A stretch of DNA of 64,000 nucleotides from Vibrio sp. MEBiC08052 (lineage in GTDB: Bacteria > Pseudomonadota > Gammaproteobacteria > Enterobacterales > Vibrionaceae), in assembly GCF_001506075.1 (NCBI RefSeq), contig NZ_KQ947476.1, positions 285,217 to 349,216 of the forward strand, read 5' to 3'. The notes below the pieces were generated by a model. That model was not told the origin of the DNA and made no database searches. It worked only from the letters and a program-made list of their open reading frames with translations. Positions 1 through 7,185 of this stretch are shown here, in pieces (position 1 is the stretch's first letter; each line of letters opens with the position of its first letter). A program made the translations under genes and the position numbers.

Positions 1-1
1 G

Positions 2-121
2 CGCTACTGGCGGGATATGTCTGATGACGCCTACGCAGAGGCGATCACACAAATTGAGGCCAAACAGAGCAAGATGTCGGAAACCGGCCGGGAAATTGAT
101 ATTTTTGCCAAAGCATCATGA
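2..121 (+). CDS. C-terminal end of an unrecognised protein (partial)
   Basis: Only the last 39 codons are in the window, in frame 2 and ending at TGA 119-121. The visible tail is charged (Asp, Glu, Lys) and predicted helical, with no recognisable motif, so no function can be assigned. It is not the C-terminus of TrmA, the gene often found beside yijD in related genomes, so this flank is not the usual neighbourhood. Confidence 0.5.
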   Translation, partial: RYWRDMSDDAYAEAITQIEAKQSKMSETGREIDIFAKAS

Positions 122-163
122 ATATAGAAAAAGAGGGATCAGCAATCTGATCCCCTTTCTCCA

Positions 164-349
164 TTAAATCCCTTCGACGTCTTCTTTAATCAAATTCAGC
201 TCATCAAACGTAATCAGATTATTGAGAAATAGCAGAATTTCACGCAATTCATTTTGGTCAACGGAAGGTGCGGTGCTGGTGGCAAGGAAATCAATCAGAT
301 AACCGCGAGCGGTCAGGTGTAAATCAAGATGAGTGGTTGAATTTGGCAT
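164..349 (-). CDS. Small orphan protein, 61 aa
   Basis: A consensus Shine-Dalgarno AGGAGG (355-360 on the reverse strand) lies five bases before the chosen ATG at 349; a second ATG at 352 is too close to it. The 61-residue product is acidic and predicted mostly helical, with no cysteines, signal peptide or membrane segment. I recognise no family. The strong ribosome binding site is the main reason to believe in it. It points away from the T-loop-like repeats to its right. Confidence 0.5.
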   Translation of the reverse strand: MPNSTTHLDLHLTARGYLIDFLATSTAPSVDQNELREILLFLNNLITFDELNLIKEDVEGI

Positions 350-375
350 CATGGCCTCCTGTAGCGTTTCAAAAA

Positions 376-566
376 TCACCACCAGAGGTTCGAATCTCAG
401 AGGTGGTGAACTGGGAGGGTTCGAACTACCGCACCACAGGTTGCAGCCTGACTGAGTCAGCCCAACCCAGCTCACCATAATCGGAGTGAGTAAAGGCTAC
501 ACACAACGGCTCATCAATACAATATGAGTCACTTGTGTATCTGTGGTTTGCAACAGGGTTCGAATC
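376..566. repeat. Region with three T-loop-like GGTTCGAA cores, tRNA-like remnants
   Basis: GGTTCGAA occurs at 387, 418 and 557, resembling the T-loop of tRNA genes. The first core sits in the loop of an 8-bp inverted repeat (TCACCACC 376-383 and GGTGGTGA 402-409). On the reverse strand, 403-477 is about 75 nt long and its ends can pair as a 7-bp acceptor-like stem with one G-U pair, but the T-stem has mismatches and I cannot fold a normal cloverleaf. The rest of 350-891 shows no gene I can support. This could be decayed tRNA copies or an old attachment region; a functional tRNA is not claimed. Confidence 0.3.
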
Positions 567-891
567 CCGACACCGTTTTTTAGCGGTGCAGATGGAGCTT
601 AAGCAGTATCTGATTTGTTGACGAGTGGCAGCGCGGCAAAGCGCGAGAGAGTTGGTGAAATCTCATACTTTTCTAATACTTAGTTCGACATTATTTTGCG
701 AGTAATTTCACAGTGTGTTCTTTTATATATCAATCTATCAAGAACAATGCAGGGATTTCATTATAATCGCCCTCTCCTAGTCAAGTGAGCCTGTTAATAT
801 CGTCAGCCTGCGTTAAATCGGTATTCACACCACGTGCGTATTGATAGCTCATATTTAAATCGTCTTATCAAGTCAACGGAAGCCATCACGT

Positions 892-2037
892 ATGTTCTTT
901 TACACCAACGTCCAGAGAGCCATTAAACTCATTGATAAACATGCAGTGCTTTACTCGCATGCTAAATTTCCCGGATGGGAGATCTCGTATGTGTGTATCG
1001 AAAATCATGGCCTTGTCGAGACCGTTGATGCTTACGCGATCGTGACATTAAAAAATGGACGGGTTATTTATGTGCCATTTGAAGATGTCGGCCAAGTCAG
1101 ACTGCCCAATGACGATGAACTTCTCGGTTATGATATTCGTTTCCTCACTCCTGAACAGATGGCGGCCGCTGTTGATAAAAAGCGTCAGCTTGAATTCATT
1201 GTTGCTGTATGTCTGTTCCTCGGTTTTATTGCAGCGATACAGGCGATCTCCTGGAAGCGCCAACAGGATGAGCTGGCCATTCAGAATGCCATGCAAACCA
1301 TGAACAATATGCATCATCAAAAACGACAGGAAGCATACAACCTCTTAAAGCAAGCCGAAGCAACACTCGAACAAAGAGAAAAAGATTTAGGGTCATTTTA
1401 CGTCTATACCAATGCCAAAATGCCACTGAATGGCTATATGATCCCGAATCAGTACGGTTTCTCCAGCTATGTCAGTGAGATTCAGGACTATCTGGAGCAC
1501 CCCAGTTTTCGCAACGCTGACAGGGACTATGTTCAAAATGGTATGAATCCCATCTCTCTCTTTTTGAGCCACGAGAACACACAAGGCTACCGGGTTGGTA
1601 TCTATATTGAAACGATGGATTATTACATTAATCAGTCCATTTATTACCCCGGTGACAAGCATCAGAAAGATTCCTCACTGTGGATCACTAAAATTCAACC
1701 GGTCACTGAAGCGGAGCGTGCAGAGTTCTTAGCAAGAAACCCCAACCTGACGCAAGAAGATCTCAAACAATACCAACTGGATAAAAGTCATTTCAGTCGC
1801 AGTTTTATTCTGAGCCAAGCGCTGCTCAATGGCGGTAAGATGAACCAAGAGGCGTACATGCTGACCTCAGAAAATTTTGCCGGCAAGGAGCGGTTATTTT
1901 TTATCTCATCGAAGAGCACCCACCTGACCACTGAGCAACAAGATCAGTTGATTGAAAAATTTATTCAACGTTATGATTTCAAAAGAAGTGACTTTAAAGA
2001 TTATGCATGGCGCAAAGTTTCGGTGATTGAAGAATAA
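892..2037 (+). CDS. Membrane-anchored protein of unknown function, 381 aa
   Basis: The ORF starts at an ATG preceded by a weak purine stretch (CGGAAG) and ends just before a strong terminator. Residues 1-100 form a soluble N-terminal region, 101-119 a single hydrophobic helix, about 120-168 a Gln/Glu/Lys-rich probable coiled coil, and the rest a soluble C-terminal domain rich in Tyr, Asn and Gln. No signal peptide precedes the helix, so the N-terminus is probably cytoplasmic and the C-terminal domain periplasmic. I recognise no family or catalytic motif. It appears to be a single-gene unit in a non-conserved flank. Confidence 0.75.
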   Translation: MFFYTNVQRAIKLIDKHAVLYSHAKFPGWEISYVCIENHGLVETVDAYAIVTLKNGRVIYVPFEDVGQVRLPNDDELLGYDIRFLTPEQMAAAVDKKRQLEFIVAVCLFLGFIAAIQAISWKRQQDELAIQNAMQTMNNMHHQKRQEAYNLLKQAEATLEQREKDLGSFYVYTNAKMPLNGYMIPNQYGFSSYVSEIQDYLEHPSFRNADRDYVQNGMNPISLFLSHENTQGYRVGIYIETMDYYINQSIYYPGDKHQKDSSLWITKIQPVTEAERAEFLARNPNLTQEDLKQYQLDKSHFSRSFILSQALLNGGKMNQEAYMLTSENFAGKERLFFISSKSTHLTTEQQDQLIEKFIQRYDFKRSDFKDYAWRKVSVIEE

Positions 2038-2123
2038 GAGGAACGCAACTCTCGCAGCAGACTCACAATCTCCGGCACACACGCCAACGATAGAATGATG
2101 AAAAAGGTCGTTTCACCAACAAC

Positions 2124-2151
2124 AAAGCCGGTCAGTTCACTGACCGGCTTT
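2124..2151 (+). terminator. Rho-independent terminator, strong
   Basis: A 13-bp perfect stem (2124-2136 with 2139-2151) has a two-base TC loop and a T-run at its 3' side. It lies about 85 bases after the 381-residue gene. The A-run on the other side would let it also work leftward, below yijD. Confidence 0.85.
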
Positions 2152-2243
2152 TACTATGCAGTGTAGCGCTTGTTGAGCAAACAATTGAGTTGTGTTTGCA
2201 CGCTGCGGCTTGTCGCACGGACAACCCGCATCAGCACAGGAGG

Positions 2244-2597
2244 TTAATGCTTCCCCCAATACCCCATTTTGCGGGCAATCCAGATCATCAGCAGGAGTAC
2301 CACGACGATCGCGAGAAAGTTCGACCCGGCTTCGGGGTACTGCGCTTTAACAAAGGCGGAGTGGCCGAAAGCACCGACAAAAAAACAGGCTAACCCGACT
2401 AGCGGAAAATCTTCTGAAACGGGCTGACGCAGATATTCCTGATAAAGTGCCTGAACCGCCAGAATTAAGGCTATCCAGGGAAAAATAGAAAAAGAGACCT
2501 CACTCATCGTCATTGAAGACAAAATGGCATCGCCACAGACGCCGACAATAAAAGCAAGAATCAGGTTCTTGCGTTCTGAAGTATTTTTATCCGACAT
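2244..2597 (-). CDS. yijD: YijD family inner-membrane protein (DUF1422)
   Basis: A 117-residue protein with about four hydrophobic segments, matching YijD in length, topology and position behind fabR. Its ATG shares its A with the TAA of fabR (TAATG), so translation is probably coupled. Family members have no established function; the constant pairing with fabR hints at a role in membrane lipid homeostasis, which is inference. In related genomes trmA usually follows, but here an unrelated terminator and unknown gene do. Confidence 0.85.
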   Translation of the reverse strand: MSDKNTSERKNLILAFIVGVCGDAILSSMTMSEVSFSIFPWIALILAVQALYQEYLRQPVSEDFPLVGLACFFVGAFGHSAFVKAQYPEAGSNFLAIVVVLLLMIWIARKMGYWGKH

Positions 2598-3226
2598 TAA
2601 TCAACTCCATCTCTCTGCTGATGTTTACGTGCAATCCGATAACTTGCTGCACCTTTGGCAATCATTCTTAACTGAATAATTAATCGTTCTGCCAGTTCAT
2701 CCCGTTCGTTCTTATCCAGATCCATCGCTTCAGCACCGGAGCTGAATACCAAGGTCACGGAAGCTTCAGCCTGAGGAGCTGCGATTTCTCGCGCCAACCC
2801 GTTGAGGACAAGGTATTCAGTCAGCTCGGCAGCAAAATGCTGAATCTCTCTTGCGACCGCAGCCCGAAATTCGTAGGAGGTTCCTGAGCGTTCTCTCAAT
2901 AATAGCCGAAATACATTGGGACTGTTTTCGATAAATTCCATGAACGTCTCAACCGAGGTGCGAATCACGCTGCCTTTGGTCGCAATACGCTGGCGTGCCT
3001 GACGCATCAGTTGTCGCAGCAATAATCCGCCTTCATCAACCATGGTCAGCCCTAACTCATTCATATCATCGAAATGACGATAAAATGAAGTCGGGGCAAT
3101 ACCGGCTTCTCTGGCGACTTCTCTCAGGCTCAAACTGGAAAAACTCTGTTGTGCGCTCAATTGGCGAAAGGCTGCATCAATTAATGAGCGACGGGTTTTT
3201 TCTTTCTGTTGAGCACGGATTCCCAT
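2597..3226 (-). CDS. fabR: FabR, TetR-family repressor of unsaturated fatty acid synthesis
   Basis: The 209-residue protein begins MGIRAQQKEKTRR, the signature start of FabR, followed by a TetR helix-turn-helix (about 25-55, LSLREVAREAGIAPTSFYRHF). In enterobacteria FabR represses fabA and fabB according to the unsaturated to saturated acyl ratio. I chose the ATG at 3226, which has AGGA ten bases upstream, over a TTG nine bases earlier. It is divergent from sthA and the shared promoter region holds a 24-bp perfect palindrome. It overlaps yijD by one base. Confidence 0.93.
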   Translation of the reverse strand: MGIRAQQKEKTRRSLIDAAFRQLSAQQSFSSLSLREVAREAGIAPTSFYRHFDDMNELGLTMVDEGGLLLRQLMRQARQRIATKGSVIRTSVETFMEFIENSPNVFRLLLRERSGTSYEFRAAVAREIQHFAAELTEYLVLNGLAREIAAPQAEASVTLVFSSGAEAMDLDKNERDELAERLIIQLRMIAKGAASYRIARKHQQRDGVD

Positions 3227-3276
3227 GGCGTACAATTCCTAAATCACAGCTAAAAACGCTCTACTATAACGCGAAT

Positions 3277-3300
3277 TATTGTTTTATCGATAAAACAATA
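3277..3300. promoter_or_regulatory. 24-bp perfect palindrome in the fabR/sthA divergent promoter region
   Basis: The centre TTTATCGATAAA extends to 12 bp on each side without mismatch. It lies 50-75 bases upstream of fabR and about 150 bases upstream of sthA. Length and symmetry fit an operator for a dimeric regulator. FabR itself is the obvious local candidate, but the sequence does not clearly match the enterobacterial FabR site, so the regulator is unknown. Confidence 0.5.
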
Positions 3301-3349
3301 TCTCATCCCGCGCAAAATTGTCTATTCAAACTGATTTCATGACTGTATC

Positions 3350-3372
3350 AGCGATCATTATCACTGATCGCT
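3350..3372. promoter_or_regulatory. Inverted repeat upstream of sthA
   Basis: AGCGATCA (3350-3357) and TGATCGCT (3365-3372) are perfect inverted repeats separated by seven bases, about 80 bases before the sthA start. It could be an operator or a leader hairpin; no T-run follows, so it is not a terminator. Confidence 0.35.
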
Positions 3373-3451
3373 TGGCAGAACAGAGACACCGGCAAATAAT
3401 CCGTTACAATATGCTCACAAAAAAACCAACGAATATTCATCAGGAAGTCAT

Positions 3452-4852
3452 ATGTCAGAGACTCATCATTTCGATGCGATTGTCATCGGCAGTGGTCCCG
3501 GCGGTGAAGGTGCCGCGATGGGGCTGACCAAAGCAGGGCTGAATGTCGCCATCGTTGAAAAAGAGCAAAGTGTCGGTGGCGGATGTACCCATTGGGGGAC
3601 GATTCCATCAAAAGCCTTAAGACATGCCGTCAGCCGTATCATCGAATTTAACAGCAACCCGCTGTTTTGCCATAACAACACCAGCCTTCACGCCACATTC
3701 CCCAATATTCTGTTGCACGCAAAATCTGTGATTGATAAGCAGACTCGGTTACGCCAAGGGTTTTATGATCGCAACAAATGTACCTTACTGTTTGGTGTTG
3801 CCCAATTTATCGATAGTCACACCATCGAAGTGCTTCAGCATGATGGCAGCAAAGAGCGTTATACCGCAGATAAGTTTGTCATCGCCACGGGGTCGCGCCC
3901 TTATCAACCGCATGATGTCGATTTCAGTCATCCGCGCATCTACGATAGCGACTCGATTCTCAACTTAGAACATGATCCGCGCCATATTCTGATCTATGGT
4001 GCCGGGGTGATCGGCTGTGAATATGCGTCGATCTTCCGGGGACTTGGGGTGAAAACCGATCTAATCAATACCCGTGATCGTCTGCTGTCTTTTCTTGATA
4101 ATGAAGTCTCCGATGCGCTGTCCTACCATTTCTGGAATAACGGCGTGGTAATTCGCAATGATGAAACTTATCAGCACGTTGAAGGCTGTCAGGATGGGGT
4201 GATTGTTCACCTGAAATCCGGTAAGAAAATGAAAGCCGACTGCCTGCTCTATGCCAACGGCAGAACGGGTAACACCGATCGGTTAAATCTCGAAGTGCTC
4301 GGATTAGCAGCCGATTCGCGCGGCCAGTTGGCAGTCAACCGCAGTTACCAGACCGAGGTTGAACATATTTATGCCGTCGGTGATGTGATTGGCTACCCTA
4401 GCCTCGCCAGCGCCGCTTATGACCAAGGCCGGTTTGTCGCACAAATCATTGCATTCGGTGCGAGTAACAGTCAGCTCATTGAAGATATTCCGACCGGGAT
4501 ATATACCATTCCTGAAATCAGCTCTGTCGGCAAAACCGAGCAGGAGCTGACCAATGCCAAAATCCCTTATGAGGTCGGCCGCTCTTCGTTTAAACATCTG
4601 GCGCGCGCGCAAATCGCAGGGACTGATGTGGGGAGTCTGAAGATTCTGTTCCACCGGGAAACCAAGGAGATTCTCGGGATTCACTGCTTTGGTGAACGGG
4701 CAGCGGAAATTATTCACATCGGTCAGGCGATCATGGAACAGAAAGGCGCAGCCAATACCATTGAATATTTCGTCAATACGACCTTTAACTATCCGACCAT
4801 GGCGGAAGCTTATCGGGTTGCAGCGTTGAATGGGTTGAATCGCCTGTTTTAA
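3452..4852 (+). CDS. sthA: Soluble pyridine nucleotide transhydrogenase
   Basis: This FAD-dependent cytoplasmic enzyme exchanges reducing equivalents between NADPH and NAD+. The 466-residue protein has the FAD-binding GSGPGGE (13-19) and the CTHWGT segment (45-50), in which the second redox cysteine of related disulfide reductases is replaced by Thr, as expected for SthA. A second Rossmann motif (GAGVIG, about 186) and the dimerisation domain with NYPTMAEAYR near the C-terminus complete the fold. AGGAAG lies upstream of the ATG. It is divergent from fabR, a conserved arrangement. Confidence 0.95.
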   Translation: MSETHHFDAIVIGSGPGGEGAAMGLTKAGLNVAIVEKEQSVGGGCTHWGTIPSKALRHAVSRIIEFNSNPLFCHNNTSLHATFPNILLHAKSVIDKQTRLRQGFYDRNKCTLLFGVAQFIDSHTIEVLQHDGSKERYTADKFVIATGSRPYQPHDVDFSHPRIYDSDSILNLEHDPRHILIYGAGVIGCEYASIFRGLGVKTDLINTRDRLLSFLDNEVSDALSYHFWNNGVVIRNDETYQHVEGCQDGVIVHLKSGKKMKADCLLYANGRTGNTDRLNLEVLGLAADSRGQLAVNRSYQTEVEHIYAVGDVIGYPSLASAAYDQGRFVAQIIAFGASNSQLIEDIPTGIYTIPEISSVGKTEQELTNAKIPYEVGRSSFKHLARAQIAGTDVGSLKILFHRETKEILGIHCFGERAAEIIHIGQAIMEQKGAANTIEYFVNTTFNYPTMAEAYRVAALNGLNRLF

Positions 4853-4954
4853 TCGCCAGCCTCTGATGACGCAATGCTTCAGTCGCACTTCGATGCTTTT
4901 GTTTCGGGCTTGGTACGGTGTACACAGCCCGGACAAAAGACGAACATCACCATA

Positions 4955-5767
4955 TTACCAATAACAGTGAACCACTACAGGCGTGTAGCGGAATTGGCAG
5001 CTCGTCAGGCGACAAACTAAGCGCTGCCAGATTTTCCAACGCCGACAGGGATAGTTTAACGGTGAAAAACTGTGAACTTCTTTAACCCACGGTAAGCAGT
5101 TTAATACCGCATTTTTCGGGGCGGCGAAACCATGTTGGTAAGTACCGCATCCCATCCGCTGCCCTAAACGGGTGCCAGTTTTATCGCCGGCAAGCAGCAA
5201 ACAGGCATGAGCATGAGGAAAAGTCAGCCCGAGCGTTCTGATAAACGCGGCGACATGTTCTGACTGCGTTTCAAGTAATGCATGTTCACACAGAATAAGG
5301 ATCGGTGCAGACTCTGAAATATGGATATTTTTCAGCCATGACAGCGAGGTGACACTGCCATTGATATGCTGATAACGTTCGCTGGGATGGAATAATCGCT
5401 GTCGCCAGATCAAATGCTCAGACACATCGACTTCCAGCCAACGACAAAGGCCATTATCAACGCGATAAAACCGCGTATCCAAACCGGCACCGACGTTAAT
5501 CACCCAAGCATCCGGATATGTAGAAAGAAATTCCCGAACCTGTTGATCACAGATTTGGGTCAGCGTGACATGTAACAACTGCTTTTGATCAAGGTTACCA
5601 TCCCAGCAATCGAGAGCTACCTGACAGGATAAACAGGCTTGTGCGGCAATCGGATCATAGATTAAGCCGTTGTCTGCTAAGCTTTCCCGGCTCCTGAACC
5701 ACAGCGGCTCAACGAGATGTGCGGGAATCTGGTAGTGTTCTCTATGCTTCCGGCAGTAATATGACAT
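4955..5767 (-). CDS. LCM-family (PF04072-type) SAM-dependent O-methyltransferase
   Basis: A 270-residue protein with VINVGAGLDTRFYR (about 90-103), the SAM-binding motif typical of the leucine carboxyl methyltransferase/polyketide O-methyltransferase family, followed by an acidic ribose-binding stretch (WLEVDVSEH). The N-terminus has several Cys and His residues. I chose the second ATG (5767) because AGAGG lies nine bases before it and only three before the first. A Fur-like box lies 30-50 bases upstream, so iron limitation may induce it. The substrate is unknown, and it stands alone between sthA and lexA. Confidence 0.75.
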   Translation of the reverse strand: MSYYCRKHREHYQIPAHLVEPLWFRSRESLADNGLIYDPIAAQACLSCQVALDCWDGNLDQKQLLHVTLTQICDQQVREFLSTYPDAWVINVGAGLDTRFYRVDNGLCRWLEVDVSEHLIWRQRLFHPSERYQHINGSVTSLSWLKNIHISESAPILILCEHALLETQSEHVAAFIRTLGLTFPHAHACLLLAGDKTGTRLGQRMGCGTYQHGFAAPKNAVLNCLPWVKEVHSFSPLNYPCRRWKIWQRLVCRLTSCQFRYTPVVVHCYW

Positions 5768-5796
5768 TGTCATTATCCTCTCAAGTTAACTTAGAT

Positions 5797-5815
5797 GATA
5801 ATGAATATCAATTCC
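5797..5815. promoter_or_regulatory. Fur-like box upstream of the LCM-family methyltransferase
   Basis: GATAATGAATATCAATTCC matches the 19-bp Fur consensus at 14 positions, including the first eight. It is placed where a promoter for the leftward methyltransferase gene would be. Fur binding is inferred from the match only. Confidence 0.6.
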
Positions 5816-5821
5816 ATTAGC

Positions 5822-5850
5822 AAGTTATTGAGAGAGATTCTCAATAACTT
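5822..5850. repeat. 12-bp inverted repeat between lexA and the methyltransferase
   Basis: AAGTTATTGAGA (5822-5833) and TCTCAATAACTT (5839-5850) pair perfectly around a five-base loop. It lies after the lexA stop and before the Fur-like box. No T-run follows on either strand, so it is a poor intrinsic terminator. It may be a transcript-end hairpin or an operator. Confidence 0.45.
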
Positions 5851-5879
5851 ACACAGTCAGATGTTTCACCATCCGTCGG

Positions 5880-6503
5880 TTACATCCAATCGGTATTACG
5901 GATAATCCCGACGGCGACCCCTTCAATGGTTAATTCCTGAGAAGTAAGATCGACTTCTATCGGCGTAAACGCTTCATTTTCGGCATGTAACAACACTTTG
6001 GTCCCTTGGCGTTCAAGTCGTTTCACCGTGACATCATCTTCGACACGAGCGACCACAACCTGACCATTTCTGACATCCTGCGTTTTATGCACGGCCAGCA
6101 AATCGCCATCCATGATGCCGATATTTTTCATACTCTCACCGTAGACGCGCAGCAGAAAATCAGCTTGAGGTCTGAACATGGCCGGATCGACCTGATAGTG
6201 TGCTTCGACATGTTCCTGCGCCAAAATCGGCTCTCCCGCCGCAACGCGGCCGATCAGCGGCAAACCTTCTTCGACCGGCTCATTTGCTGAAGCGAGCAGA
6301 ATACGTATTCCACGAGAGGCGCCCGGAACAATTTCAATCACTTGTTTACGCGCAAGTGCTTTCAAATGTTCTTCAGCCGCATTGGCAGAACGGAACCCCA
6401 ACTCTTTGGCAATTTCAGCGCGAGTCGGTGGCATTCCGTTATCTTCAATCCGGCTTTTGATCAAATCAAAGACCTGTTGTTGGCGTGGTGTTAAAGGCTT
6501 CAT
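5880..6503 (-). CDS. lexA: LexA, SOS repressor and self-cleaving protease
   Basis: The 207-residue protein has an N-terminal winged helix (LTPRQQQVFDLI onward) and the Ala-Gly cleavage site in GRVAAGEP. The catalytic Ser lies in GESMKNIGIMDGD and the catalytic Lys in the VTVKRLER region. RecA-stimulated cleavage inactivates it after DNA damage. Two SOS boxes stand directly upstream, so it is autoregulated. It lies next to dgkA and plsB, the conserved gammaproteobacterial order. Confidence 0.97.
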   Translation of the reverse strand: MKPLTPRQQQVFDLIKSRIEDNGMPPTRAEIAKELGFRSANAAEEHLKALARKQVIEIVPGASRGIRILLASANEPVEEGLPLIGRVAAGEPILAQEHVEAHYQVDPAMFRPQADFLLRVYGESMKNIGIMDGDLLAVHKTQDVRNGQVVVARVEDDVTVKRLERQGTKVLLHAENEAFTPIEVDLTSQELTIEGVAVGIIRNTDWM

Positions 6504-6510
6504 AATTCAC

Positions 6511-6546
6511 CTGTCTTTTTATACAGTTAACTGTGAGTATATCCAG
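6511..6546 (-). promoter_or_regulatory. Two tandem LexA (SOS) boxes
   Basis: CTGTCTTTTTATACAG (6511-6526) is a perfect CTGT-N8-ACAG box. CTGTGAGTATATCCAG (6531-6546) has one mismatch in the last half-site. Both lie just before the lexA start, as in E. coli, where tandem boxes give tight autorepression. Confidence 0.9.
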
Positions 6547-6595
6547 TATTCTGATAAATGGAAAGTGAATCTTTCAAACCCAATCTTTGAAACTC

Positions 6596-6958
6596 TTAGA
6601 ATACAAAAACATCTACCCATATATAGAGCGACATGAGAATCGAGAGCAACACGGCTGCAGACCCCATATCCTTCGCCTGTCCCGCCAATTGGTGGTGCTC
6701 AAGCCCGATGCGATCGACGACAGCTTCAATCGCACTATTCAAGAGCTCAACGATCAGGACCATCAGTAATGAACCAATGAGTAGTAAGCGCTCAATTTGG
6801 GTCACATCCGAGAACAAGGCGACAGGTAACAGGACAAGACACATGATCAACTCTTCCCGAAAGGCCGCTTCACCAATGATCGCGGCACGAATGCCCTGAT
6901 AGGAGTATTTCGCAGCGTTCAATATACGTGTCAGACCTTGAGCTGGTTTTTGTTGCAT
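6596..6958 (-). CDS. dgkA: Diacylglycerol kinase (prokaryotic type)
   Basis: A 120-residue, three-helix inner-membrane enzyme that phosphorylates diacylglycerol to phosphatidate and so recycles lipid head-group by-products. The family motif ELLNSAIEAVVDRIG is present (about residues 70-84). The N-terminus carries the amphipathic helix and the FREEL segment. It is divergent from plsB; both act on phosphatidate supply. Confidence 0.95.
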   Translation of the reverse strand: MQQKPAQGLTRILNAAKYSYQGIRAAIIGEAAFREELIMCLVLLPVALFSDVTQIERLLLIGSLLMVLIVELLNSAIEAVVDRIGLEHHQLAGQAKDMGSAAVLLSILMSLYIWVDVFVF

Positions 6959-7185
6959 AGATTTTTCCGATTATTAGGGTGAATAGGTACATCCGGTCAA
7001 GCAGGGAGAATCCTATCACGACGATGACCGAGAACTGTAGTAGTACACAAAAATAGTCGTCAATAGTAAAAGGTTGCCCCTGTTTCTGTTATCCTAGACA
7101 ACATTCCGGCGACTGGGTTCACATACTCGATATCGTGACAATCCTGTCCCTCTTTTGTTATTCATTCTTGAGAGTCCGAGCTTTT

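Noticed and set aside
403..477. Possible tRNA gene on the reverse strand
   Set aside because: The acceptor-like ends pair, but the T-stem has mismatches and I could not place a proper D-arm or anticodon arm, so it is listed only as a tRNA-like remnant.
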